Positions 11,988 through 21,581 of a stretch of 64,000 nucleotides of DNA are shown piece after piece. Position 1 is the first letter of the stretch. Each line of letters begins with the position of its first letter. A model generated the notes under the pieces. It saw only the letters and a program-made list of their open reading frames with translations, ran no database searches and had not been told where the DNA came from. The translations under genes were made by a program, and so were the position numbers. Location of the stretch: assembly GCA_000711775.1 (NCBI GenBank), contig ARYC01018594.1, positions 1 through 64,000 on the forward strand, read 5' to 3'. Source of the stretch: Oxytricha trifallax (Eukaryota > Ciliophora > Spirotrichea > Sporadotrichida > Oxytrichidae).

Positions 11988-12663
11988 CAGTCAAAATATG
12001 TTAAAAATTTGAAATAGATAAATCCTAAAATACAAAGAAATATTTAATTAAAACATACTTGAATCATTATTATAATTATTTTTATAAAATTGATTGATTT
12101 TTTTTATTATTATATATGTTTGGGACCAAGTAGCAAAAGTTATATATTTTTACCACTTGATCCCAATCCTTATATGTATAATTATTATTTTAATTTAAAA
12201 TACAATTAATTAAAAAATGTAAATTAGAAATGAAATTACTTTTATGAACATATGAAATTTAATTTATTCAAATTATTTAATTTATATCACTTTGGTAGTT
12301 AAATACTTACAAAATTGTTATATTTTAATTTATGTTACTAAATACAGAACTATTTTTATTATTTATTCATGTTTTAATTTATTAGTAATCTACACGTAAT
12401 TTTATTAGAGAAATCATTTAATTTTGAATAATTTCTCTTTTCTTCATATTTCAACATTTGTAATAATATTATTAATATATAGACTGGGACTAAGTAGCAA
12501 AATTAAATGGCTTTTACTACTTGGTCCCAATAAATAAATATAAATAAAATAAATAAAATAAATTTATAAAAAATAATTATAAAAAGTTATCAAACAAAAT
12601 ATTTATATACCATTCTATATTTTAAGGTTTTCTCTATTTCAGATTTTTATCATATTTTGACTG
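11988..12663. mobile_element. 676-bp non-autonomous inverted-repeat element nested in TBE A
   Basis: Bounded by imperfect inverted repeats of about 30 bp starting CAGTCAAAATATG (left) and ending CATATTTTGACTG (right), and flanked by AAT on both sides (11985-11987 and 12664-12666). Removing it with one AAT rejoins the TBE transposase frame as in copy B (around residues DYIDLLFKLRYG). No coding capacity. The AAT duplication matches the A-N-T target of TBEs, so TBE-type or related transposase may have moved it. Confidence 0.8.
12120..12533. repeat. hairpin-ended inner element or paired hairpins (GGGACCAAGTAG motif)
   Basis: Four copies of a motif close to GGGACCAAGTAGCAAAA occur as two hairpins, at 12121-12170 and 12484-12530, and the outermost motifs are inverted with respect to each other. 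This is the layout of a small element whose ends each fold back, lying inside the 676-bp element. A target duplication could not be fixed. Confidence 0.55.
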
Positions 12664-12859
12664 AATAAATCTACATGCTCACTGTCATAAACAGTGACCC
12701 CAAATCTCGCATATACTAACTTAAATTACTAACATTTAAACATTAAACCCCTACATAAACCCTATTAAAACCCTAATAAAGTATGCACTAATAGTCTACT
12801 CTTATCAATGAAAAACTCAATCAAACTACTGAAAGGGTTTTGGGGTTTTTATTGGATTT

Positions 12860-13717
12860 GGATATTAATAATAACTATTTTATTAATAACAACAATTACA
12901 TTTTTAGACAATCAATAAATTGAATTGTATTTTAAATTAAAACTTTTATTTATAGCTGAATTAAATTTAATATAAATCATATTTATTTAAATGAGCTTAT
13001 AAGTCAGGCCCCCATACCCCTTGTAAATTGTAATTTGATATTATTTGTTATATTAATAGTTTATAGTGTTTTGTTAATCTATATAAATGAACTTGCTCTT
13101 AATAATTATCTACATTATGCTTATTATTAGCTTAATACTCTCCATTTATAAATACAAAGCTATAGATACTCTAGCCATAATAATTATTAAAATTGATGTA
13201 GTTTATAAATTAAGAAGAGAAAAAGATAATCTGTATATAGTTAAACTTTTCAAGCTTAACATGCAAATAAATTAGTAAGTTATTGGTCATAAACTGTTAA
13301 ATATATTAATAAAGTATGAAATTAATTTGAGAATCATGTAGATTGCGAAGGAAAAAGAAACTTATTCTTCCAAATTAGTAAAAAAACGGTTTAATAAGAG
13401 TATAAGGATTATAAAACTAACATTTTTCCCATTAAAATCCTGGATAAGTTTTCAATAATTTGAGGGCTTATTGGATTTATTATTAAAAATCATAGCGAAA
13501 ATTGAGAATAGTATAAAGTTGTAGAATTCTAATAAAATTTAACATTTATTTTGATAAATAATAAGGAACAAGCTGTCTTAAAACTAAGAATCAATTATTT
13601 AGAAATAATAAATATTTGAAGACTTTTTTATGCACATAAAATGACTAACAAGTTTCAATAAATTAAAATATAACAACTTTACAAAGGATTGCTAACTTCT
13701 CTTCACAGAATATCACA
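12860..13717. other. AT-rich intergenic DNA
   Basis: Very AT-rich, with no supported gene. A short ORF at 13087-13275 (MNLLLIIIYIMLIISL) is a run of hydrophobic AT-rich codons and is probably chance. Confidence 0.5.
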
Positions 13718-15352
13718 ATGGTTAAAACACACACGCCAATCTTGCAGAAGGAACTTAATCATAACGGCTTGGTAAAGGAAAGGTCAGTCTCTATGTATGC
13801 CTATAGTGCGAAAGTAACAACAAACCTGACTCTATAGTGAACACAAAATCAATTACTTCTCACGTTTTTAATTGCCATAAAAATATACTAATAGAAAACG
13901 GGATTTAAATTCATGGTTTCAAGATTAAGAAAGATATATAATAAAGAATTACAGATGAAAAGGTTAGTATTTAGAAAGTTAAAACTTCAAATTAAATCTG
14001 GATATCAAATTAATAAGAGTACAATAATAAATTGCAATTAATTGACAATGGTTTTGAATCTTATGAGAGTGAGAATAATTCTTAAGACCAATTTAAAAAT
14101 GAGTTTAATTAAGTACTACAGTAGTTAAACATCAAGATTTCTGCAAATAAGTTGGGTACAAAAAATAATAATAACAAACTGCCTAATAATGAACTTTTAA
14201 TACTAAAACAATTAAACTGTAATCAATGATGATTCAACATCTTGTTTAAAAATCAAAATTGGCCAAGAAAGGTATAAAGGCAGAAAAGCTTATTATTTAA
14301 TATATTGATCCATAAAGATAAAAGTAAAAGAATTAAAACAGCTTTTTAAAACTTCAAAACTTGAGATTAAATAAATTTAATTTACTAATTGAAACATTAT
14401 GCAACAATAACTGTTAGAATTTTAAGAAGAAATAGCTGTGAAAGACATGTAACCCTAACATTAACAAATAGTATTTATCAATAAATGCTTCTCATTCACC
14501 AATGAAACAGTTTCAAAAATTATTGGGTTTTTGAAAGTATAACAATAGCAAAACAAACTGGAAATTGTAAGCAAAATTAAAGACTCCCACGATTAAAAAA
14601 TTTAGGATTTATAGTAAAAAATAACGAGTGAAAGGAAGGAGTATTATTAAATTCTTAAATTGTACTCTAATAAAATATAATAAGCTGAAATCAATTTAGA
14701 ATCACTCAAAAACTTTGAATAAAAATTCCTTCAATTCCAATAAAAGCTGATTTCACAAAAAGTGGCAAGTGTAAAAATATTGGTGATGTTCATAAAAAGT
14801 TTACAAATAATAAATTTTAAGTAGTATAGATTGATTTCGCCTGGGGAATAAACTTTACGACAGAAACAGGACAGGATTTCATCCCATATAATACACTCTC
14901 GTCTGAGAAATTTTACAACCTAGAAAAGAAGATTTGCAAGAGGAGGGATATTTACTAATGTGGACTGTCGCTCAGAAATTTGTGGATGCAATTGCATTTA
15001 TGCTTCTCAAGGGATATAGGTAAGTTAATTATTATTTTAACAGTAAAAATTTAGAATAGTAGAAAGTATATGTTGGATCAAGAAAGGGTCGTAGAAAAAA
15101 TATAAAAAGAGGCCAGAATTCCATTTAAGACATAGCAAAGAAATTTGCCTTATCGGACTAAAAGGAAGCGCACCTCCTAACATGAACTTCTTTTCAGCTG
15201 ATGACATTATCGAAGAGGTTCCAGGATAAAAAAAAACCGGAAAAATTAAAGATATTGTGGAGAAACTTTGCCCTGGTATTTGGTACATCAAACCTTTTGC
15301 TTGCAAGAATAATTTAAGGGAAGGTTGGGTCTCTGTAGGAGATGAGCTATGA
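13718..15352 (+). CDS. MT-A70 family protein, MTA9-like (DPPW replaced by DFAW)
   Basis: MT-A70 proteins methylate N6 of adenine in RNA or DNA; in Oxytricha and Tetrahymena, MTA1 with MTA9 forms a DNA 6mA methyltransferase in which MTA9 lacks the catalytic motif. Here an ATG (MVKTHTPILQKELNHNGL) is followed by a likely 37-bp intron, a Gln/Lys-rich coiled coil (about 14390-14750), then IKADFTKSGK, VVQIDFAW at the DPPW position (14833-14844), a GYLLMWTVAQKF strand, RIVESICWIKKG, HLRHSKEICLIGLKG, DDIIEEVPG and REGWVSVGDEL with TGA at 15350-15352. A 35-bp intron at 15020-15054 joins GY|RIVES exactly. Frame changes near 14220, 14760 and 14935 mean unseen introns/IESs or decay. MTA9-like is favoured over MTA1 because of DFAW. 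The family assignment is solid; whether the locus is functional is uncertain. Confidence 0.75.
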
Positions 15353-15890
15353 ACTAATTATAATTCCTGTTAATTTAAAATTAAAATTAGATACATAAAT
15401 GTCTGGGCAAAAATAAAAAAGTTTAAGCAATGCGGAGAGTCTTATGAAATAGATCCAGCTACCAAAAACTATGCTATTAAGAACGAAGCATTCTTAGAGT
15501 GATATATGATAAATTATTTTGGCTAGGGGAAGATGGAAGAATAGGTACAGGTTTTGAGAAGAAACGAACAAGCAAAAGGTGCTGTAACAAACTTGTTTAT
15601 GGATGAGTATGACTTTGGAATATGATATGCAAGTGTCGATAACCACCGACTGTTTTCAATTAAATTGAATATCTTAGGACAAGGAAATTGTATTGATGTT
15701 TTGGGAAGAAAACTTTCAGTCATAAAAAAATAAGACATAGAAGAGACAAAAAACTTATACACTTGATCTTATGAATTTAGAGAATAGTTTGATAAAGAAG
15801 GAAGTTGAAAATGCTTTGTTTACTACAAATTAGAAAGAAACTAAGCATTTCAGAATAAAGAAGAAGCCAATAAGTTTAGTTGACAATAAC
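15353..15890 (+). pseudogene. protein-like frame with several in-frame TGA codons
   Basis: The MT-A70 frame continues past its TGA with protein-like composition (KKFKQCGESYEIDPATKN; YASVDNHRLFSIKLNILGQG; KQDIEETKNLY; KCFVYYKLERN). It is cut by TGA near 15500, 15620, 15764, 15808 and 15882. Several of these TGAs sit where a Trp would fit. It could be a decayed adjacent gene, coding segments separated by tiny IESs, or an extension of the upstream gene. Not assigned to a family. Confidence 0.35.
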
Positions 15891-15918
15891 ATCTTTTTTT
15901 CTTATTATTTCCAATATT

Positions 15919-16313
15919 ATGGGAGGCAGAGCCCGCTTCTGGAAAGACTCTCGCCAAAGAATAGGTCTTCAAAATCCTTATTAGAGTCAAGACCGATCTT
16001 CAATCCGTAACAAAGTTAACTTCGAACCATAGCAATTCGATGATGATATGCTAGAATTCAACTCAACTATACAGTAGTGGTTATAGCACTAGGCAGAGAA
16101 TACAGAGTAGCATAAGATAAGGGGCCTTTTGAAATTAAATTCAAAGAGTAAAATGGTGAAGATTTTTATACTTATATGCACATTGATTGGGAATTCTATA
16201 AACTTAAAAACTCTAATGTATTAACTATTTAGCTTGCCAAGGAATGTGTATAAGATGGAAAACTTAGAATACTGGATAGAAGCAAAAGAAAGAAGAAAAA
16301 TCTAGGTTATTGA
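15919..16313 (+). CDS. unknown small gene, two frames
   Basis: ATG 15919 opens a basic then Gln-rich N-terminus (MGGRARFWKDSRQRIGLQ...). From about 16075 the protein-like frame is a different one (VIALGREYRVAQDKGPFEIK...; DFYTYMHIDWEFYKLK) ending KRKKKNLGY with TGA 16311-16313. The frame change implies a small intron or IES near 16060, or a frameshift. No family recognised. Confidence 0.4.
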
Positions 16314-16838
16314 TAAATTGGGAAATAACATCATATTCACTTCTAGATAAGTTATAATCATCAAATAGTCTTAGTTATCAAATTAATTTAATCACAATAA
16401 TTTAACATACAAATTAATGAAGGATAATTACGAAAAAAATGCTAAGTTTTAAATGAATTTGGGATACTATTTTATAAATTGTAGTTTATTTTAAATTTAT
16501 AGCAATAAAGTGAAATTAATTGTATAATTTTGTTTAAATTGGACTAATATAAAAACAGAATGTAAGTATTTATTATAAGAACAAAGTTATTAAGAAAAGT
16601 TTTCTTAAATAATTTAGGCAATTGAAATAATTATTTATTCCTAATAAAATACTCATGTTTCCTAAAGTCCCGTCTTAGCAATTTTGTTAATAAATAATTT
16701 TTAATAATCCAGCTAGAAATTTCTAAATAGCCGCAAATAATCAGCTTATAAATTCTAACTAGAAATATAGCTTAATTTACCATATACTTTCTATGAGTGT
16801 GATATTTAAAATAGGATTAATTAAATTATAAATTCAAA
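16314..16838. other. AT-rich intergenic DNA
   Basis: No gene or repeat supported; lies upstream of the Rab-like gene. Confidence 0.5.
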
Positions 16839-18012
16839 ATGAATACATTTTCAATGGCTGATTAATTCAATAAACTTGTTAAAAGTAAGTATGACACTAT
16901 TTAAAAATAGCAGAACTTATAAATTCAATAACCTCAGTACTTAATCGCACATTATGATATAGTCGTTTTGGCGCCACCAAGAGATATTTCATCAACAATT
17001 GCATTTGAATTTTCTTAGAGACTTTTAGATTTACCGACACTCAAAATGCGTGCTTAATTTTATATTTGGGATACAGCAGGCCTAGAAAGATTCAAATCAC
17101 TAACGATTCAGCAACTATATAATTTATTACTATTCAATTATTTACGATAAATATAGAAAAATTTCAGTTTATAAAGATTGATTCTTTTATTGACTTTTTC
17201 ACTTATATCTAAAAAACCAATATAATTTATTCTTTGCAATTTAGTCATTACAAAGGTGAACAGGGCGCTCTTCTTGTTTTCGATGTAACCTCATATCAAT
17301 CATTCGAAGCACAATCCATAGCAATGGCTTCATGAATTATCAGACACCATTCAGCCAAACTGCCAAATAGCTCTCATCTTTTTTATATACGATTTATTAG
17401 AATCTCAGCAGCCTGTCATTAAAGATAATTAGGTGAGGAAATTCGCATTGTAAAATGGATTGATATATTATGAAACATCAAGTTATTGAGATCGATAGTA
17501 GATTGATAAAGAGGGAGAGCGTGGTGGCATTGGATCGCTTATTACTATGATGGTTGAGAGTAAGTCATGTCAAAGCTATTTATTATCAAATTATATTTTG
17601 TCAGTAGTAGTATTCTTAAATATAACTTTGTAGATATCGTAAATGAATCACTAAGAGACTACAAATACAATAATAAAAATGCAATGATGCCTGCCAATGT
17701 ATATAAATTACCAAACACACTGTTTTAGTATCAATTATTAACCATCTTGATAAATTATTTTTATAAGTAATGTAAATGCCTCTTAAAGAAGCCTAAAACC
17801 CCAAGACATAACAAGAAACAACAGAAACGAAGCATACCATGGTAAAAACGCTTATGACGATAAAGAAAACACTTAAAATGCCTAAACGATTAAAAAAGAT
17901 AAGAAAATTATGGGAGGGAGAGAAAACTAAAATTAGAGTGTCTGGAATAAGACTTGACAAGAACTAGTTTTTTGAGGTTGAGAATAAACAAGAGAGTTCC
18001 TGTAATTGCTGA
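16839..18012 (+). CDS. Rab-like small GTPase, germline form with IES
   Basis: Rab GTPases act in vesicle traffic. ATG 16839 gives MNTFSMADQFNKLVK, then a 26-bp intron-like GTAAGT...ATAG (16885-16910). Recognisable parts are SSTIAFEF (switch I area), QFYIWDTAGLERFKSL (the WDTAGxE motif), YYKGEQGALLVFDVTSY, QWLHELSDTIQPN and YYETSSY (the ETSA position). A later exon reads VNESLRDYKYNNKN after an intron near 17560-17634. A CNC-TGA at 18001-18012 could be the prenylated Cys-x-Cys tail, but that exon is uncertain. No P-loop GxxxxGK is visible between LVK and STIAFEF, and the NKxD motif is replaced (IFFIYDLLE). Either segments lie elsewhere (scrambling), or the copy is decayed or atypical. Confidence 0.65.
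17121..17248. other. candidate internal eliminated sequence (IES), 2-bp pointer AT
   Basis: A 128-bp, very AT-rich insert inside the Rab frame between QQLY and YKGEQG. It lacks GT...AG ends. AT is repeated at both borders (17119-17120 and 17247-17248); removing one AT plus the insert joins the codons to QQLYYKGEQGALLVFD, the standard Rab sequence. This matches known non-scrambled IESs with short pointers. Confidence 0.7.
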
Positions 18013-18410
18013 TAAATTATTAAAATATACTGGCTATAAATCAATATGTTTAAGAGACTTAAAAATAGTTTAAAATATGAAAATATCCAAAATAATATGT
18101 GAAGTATAACAATTATTTAATCAACTTTATTTAAAGGTAAAAACTTAGCAAATTAAAAATGATAAAAGTGATAATTTTATTAGTAATTCACTCTAATTTA
18201 GTTCAATTAACTCTTATTTTTAATTAATAAGAATTTGTTGTTAAAATTCCTCATATATTATTGAATTTATAAGCAATACAACATATATGCACTATCTTGA
18301 ATTATCAAAATAGTTATTTATTAGAAATCACTATATTTTTACAAATTCCTTTATTTTCAATATAATTTTAATAATCATTTATTTAATTATTTCTGAATTA
18401 AGTTAAATTA

Positions 18411-20714
18411 ATGTTTGATAATTACTTGGATTACATGTCGAATGTGAAAGCTAAGCAGAAGAAGCAAGATCTTCTCAAATAGAAAACTCTTCTTCTCGCA
18501 TAACAGAAGTATGATGCCAACACTCTAGCCGAGCTTAAGAGGAGAAATAGTTATCAGATTTAAAGATGTTTATAGAAATTGAATTCTAATTTTAAGGTAT
18601 ATTTTGGAAGATAAATTCACTCATTGAGAGAAATTAATGACTTCTTTTTCTTGATTTCATAATTAAATATATAAATTTAGCTGGAAAATCCTCACAACAG
18701 AAACATAAATAAACAAGGAGTGGTGGTGGTGGTAACAATTCACAGAGCAAAGCAACTTTTTAGAAGATGAATTCCTTAACTTAAGGTAAGCAATATATAC
18801 ACAACAAACAATTACTCCTTTGTCCCCCCACTTAATCAGCAGAATGGAAAGGGGGAAAATGAGTAAGAAATCAAGAGACAGCAATTTCAAGAAAAGTGGC
18901 TTAACTCAAAGAGGCAAAGGAGATGCTTAGGAAATATGATTAAATTACTAAGGACACTCTTAAACAATCAAACTAACATCATCAATATTCTTTTCATGGT
19001 AAGTTTATAATTTTAAACAATTTTAATATTTGTATAGTTAACTCTATATCGTGAATTGATATAAATCTAAAATTTAATTAAGTTAGAATGACTCAGATTT
19101 TAAAGATATTCAAAAATATAAGCTTTATTTATAGTTCCTTAAAAACCAAAAGAATTAACTGAGGAAGATAAATGCTAAATGAGAGAGTAGCTAAAGGCTG
19201 ATGCCAGCTTGGCTTTACTTCTCAATGGTGATTAATTTTAGGATCTTCGAAATAAGAACACATCAATAAAAACTTACCAAGCAGCTTAACAACAGTACTA
19301 AGAATTTGATCCCCTTGGGATTTCAAGTGATCTGCCTACTTTGTAAGCAATTAGTTTATGTAAAAATATTTATTCAGATTTTAAGCATCTAAATTCATGC
19401 TAACTAAACAATTAATGAAGGAGACCATAACCAACATAGAGCAACAAAAATTTCCTATCTTCTATTGAAGAGAAAATGCGGTAAGAACTTGGAGTGAGTT
19501 CCGACATCAATGAAATTAGGAATAAAATTGATAAAAAGCAGAGAGAAGAGCAAGAACGTCAAGAGAAAGAAAGAAGGGATTAGAAATAAAAAGAAAGGGA
19601 AGAGAAAAAGCATAAACAGTAGCATGCTTTTTTATCTTTGAATCAAATTACATATCATATTATTATACAGCCACTTTTTTGAATTAAAAGGGCACTACCA
19701 CTCAGCTGATAACTAAAAACTCTAGGAGTGACTAGTAAAAGATTGATGCTCACAAACTTAAGAACAATCTCAAGAACCCTGATAAGAAAAACTAGAATCA
19801 AAATCAGTTGCAAAGCCTTCTCAAAACTCAACTACTAAATTAATACCAAAACCAAGCAAAAAAGAGCAGTAGATATTCTTTGCTAGATGTGTCAAGTTTC
19901 ATAATGTTGACTTACATAAAACAAAGGAGCAAGGGGTTTAAAGTTAAACATCCAGAAACTAAAAAATGGTTGAGGATACGGATAATAAAAGTATGCGGCC
20001 TGGTGTGAATATATTTAATGCTGTGAATTCCAGAAAACCTCAAACACAACATAAAGAAGATTTGCGTAGATCACTAAGGGATGAAAAGCATGATAGAGAT
20101 AGAGTGAGAGAAAGGACATAGTCAAGAGATTACGATAGAAGAGAATGAGTAAATGATTAGAAAGAAAAAGATCGTTATGCAGTTGATAAACACCATCAAA
20201 GGAAGGTAGCTTATAAAGATGTATATGATGATAGAGACAGATTGTATCATTAGAAACTTCTGTGTGAAAGAGTTGAAAACGATAGATCCAGAAAACCCCC
20301 TTAAAAATAAAATCCTGCCCTCGGTTACGATGATACGAAGATAACCTGAGTTTCATAGTAGACGACGATGATATGGATGAAACTGAATTAGATCCCTGTA
20401 CTAAAGAAGAGGTTAAGAAACTCCTTGGCAAGAGACGCTATTTCTATAATGATTACGATAGTGAGAGTGATGACATGGAAGTTGGTTGTGATGAAATTGA
20501 GCGATAAGAGAGAATAGCGGCAAAAATAGCAAAGAGAGAGGATGATGAGGAGCTGGGGAAGTGTTTTGAATAAAATATAGCATACAAAGTAACAGAGAAA
20601 TTAAGAGAACAAGTTGGTAGATAATTTATTTAATAAGCTTACTCATCTCAATTTAATTTAACAATCTTTCAAACGTTCTAAGTACAAACCTAAATCATTA
20701 AATTAAATCATTGA
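18411..20714 (+). CDS. SPT2-like chromatin protein
   Basis: SPT2 is a histone H3-H4 binding chaperone linked to transcription; its hallmark is an acidic/basic C-terminal domain. ATG 18411 gives MFDNYLDYMSNVKAKQKKQD followed by Lys/Gln/Glu-rich charged helices (about 19480-19620: KKQREEQERQEKERRDQK). The C-terminus is diagnostic: LSFIVDDDDMDETELDP, VKKLLGKRRYFYNDYDS, then MEVGCDEIERQERIAAKIAK and REDDEELGK (20350-20575). Several introns fit (about 18595-18680, 18786-18840, 18997-19130, 19340-19390 and others). The exact terminal codon is uncertain; the frame runs to TGA at 20712-20714. The SPT2 domain call is confident, exon borders are not. Confidence 0.7.
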
Positions 20715-20729
20715 CACTACATTCAACTT

Positions 20730-20905
20730 TAGAGCGATTATAATAGACATAGTACATACATTTGCATTTGATGCAATGAATGGAGAAATAACTTGGAAAG
20801 AAACGAAACCAGTAGCACCTATAAAAGATCCAGAAACAGGGAGATACTAATGAAGAAGAGTGGCTTTCTGACCCAGACAATTATGATAAATAATAAGAAA
20901 AATAG
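20730..20905 (+). CDS. possible short exon or coding fragment
   Basis: Protein-like stretch FAFDAMNGEITWKETKPVAP and then, in another frame, NEEEWLSDPDNYDKQQEKQM. No family recognised. It follows a possible splice acceptor (CAACTTTAG, about 20729), so it may belong to a gene continuing from the SPT2 region. Confidence 0.3.
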
Positions 20906-20919
20906 ATGATTATAACAAT

Positions 20920-21189
20920 TTGATTTATATTAAAATGAATACTTTTAATGGCGACGCTGGTGGAGCAGTTTTACTCACAAAAAATTTAAGTTACAAAAAC
21001 GATATCTATAATTTTTATTTTTTAGAGGCTCTACCTGGTAAGGGCAGTGACTGGCTTTATCTTAGCCTTCGTAAAGATACAGAATGGAACAGGAATAGCG
21101 TGATGATATTTAGTAATGGTGATATGTATTGTGGTGAATATAATAATGGCAAAGCTGTTTCAGTTGTGTCTCTTCCATTTTATTTTTAA
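20920..21189 (+). CDS. small ORF with one MORN-like repeat
   Basis: An ORF of about 89 codons beginning MIYIKMNTFNGDAGGAV contains MIFSNGDMYCGEYNNGKA, which resembles one MORN repeat (G-x-Y-x-G-x-x-x-x-G), a motif found in tandem in membrane-associated proteins. A single repeat suggests a fragment, perhaps one exon or MDS of a larger gene. It ends in AT-rich sequence. Confidence 0.35.
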   Translation: MIYIKMNTFNGDAGGAVLLTKNLSYKNDIYNFYFLEALPGKGSDWLYLSLRKDTEWNRNSVMIFSNGDMYCGEYNNGKAVSVVSLPFYF

Positions 21190-21264
21190 AGTATTCTTAT
21201 AAGCTTAATTAAATTCTTATAATTATCTATTTTTCTTATTATTTATCATAAATGAGAGACAGAA

Positions 21265-21381
21265 AGTTAATTGGAATTTGGTCCTTTTACCAGAGTGACA
21301 TGATTCATTATAATTAAAGGGCTTGTCCCTTAAGTATTATTAAGCATATTAGATCGGGGGTCCCCATAGACCTCAATTCGA

Positions 21382-21413
<32 letters not shown>
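21265..21413 (+). mobile_element. 5'-truncated LINE-type 3' end: two hairpins plus (ATT)10
   Basis: The order is stem AAGGG-CTTGT-CCCTT (about 21317-21331), a G5/C4 hairpin GGGGGTCCCC (about 21356-21365), then ten ATT repeats (21384-21413). The same order of parts, with similar spacing and flanking bases, follows the stop codon of the retroposed ORF unit at 33.3-35.0 kb on the minus strand. Best read as a truncated copy of that family. A target duplication was not found. Confidence 0.6.
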
Positions 21414-21415
<2 letters not shown>

Positions 21416-21581
21416 AATGATCTAAGAAATGATAGATAGCAAAATAAAATGCAGTAATATGTATAATTTTAATTCTCAAATCAAATAATATTATTAAAAC
21501 CCCAATGCTGTTATTTACAATTTTTTGTAGACGTATAAAATTAATCAAAATGCAATAACTTGAAACTTAATATGATATAAC

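Larger units (their letters stand above)
8114..12850. mobile_element. TBE transposon copy A (telomere-bearing element)
   Basis: Inverted ends carry C4A4 telomere repeats: CAAAACCCCAAAACCC at 8114 and its complement ending near 12850, followed inward by an inverted repeat of roughly 110 bp that also matches copy B. TBEs are known Tc1/mariner-like transposons of the Oxytricha germline, removed when the somatic nucleus develops. Inside are the three expected ORFs: zinc finger-kinase (minus), 22-kDa ORF (plus) and transposase (minus). It is about 600 bp longer than copy B because a 676-bp element has inserted at 11988-12663. Flanks read ACT on the left and ATT on the right, so the 3-bp target duplication is not clean. 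Confidence 0.9.

Noticed and set aside
13087-13275. Small hydrophobic ORF
   Set aside because: AT-rich DNA readily gives Ile/Leu/Tyr runs and only TGA stops translation here; no splice sites, neighbour or motif supports it.
13718-15890. Reading TGA as Trp throughout the MT-A70 locus (a code with TGA reassigned)
   Set aside because: Between 14390 and 14750 a different frame encodes a much better coiled coil, and the intact ORFs of the window end at TGA without internal TGA.
21330-21548. Minus-strand ORF with a poly-Asn run
   Set aside because: The Asn run is the translation of the ATT array at a LINE-type 3' tail.
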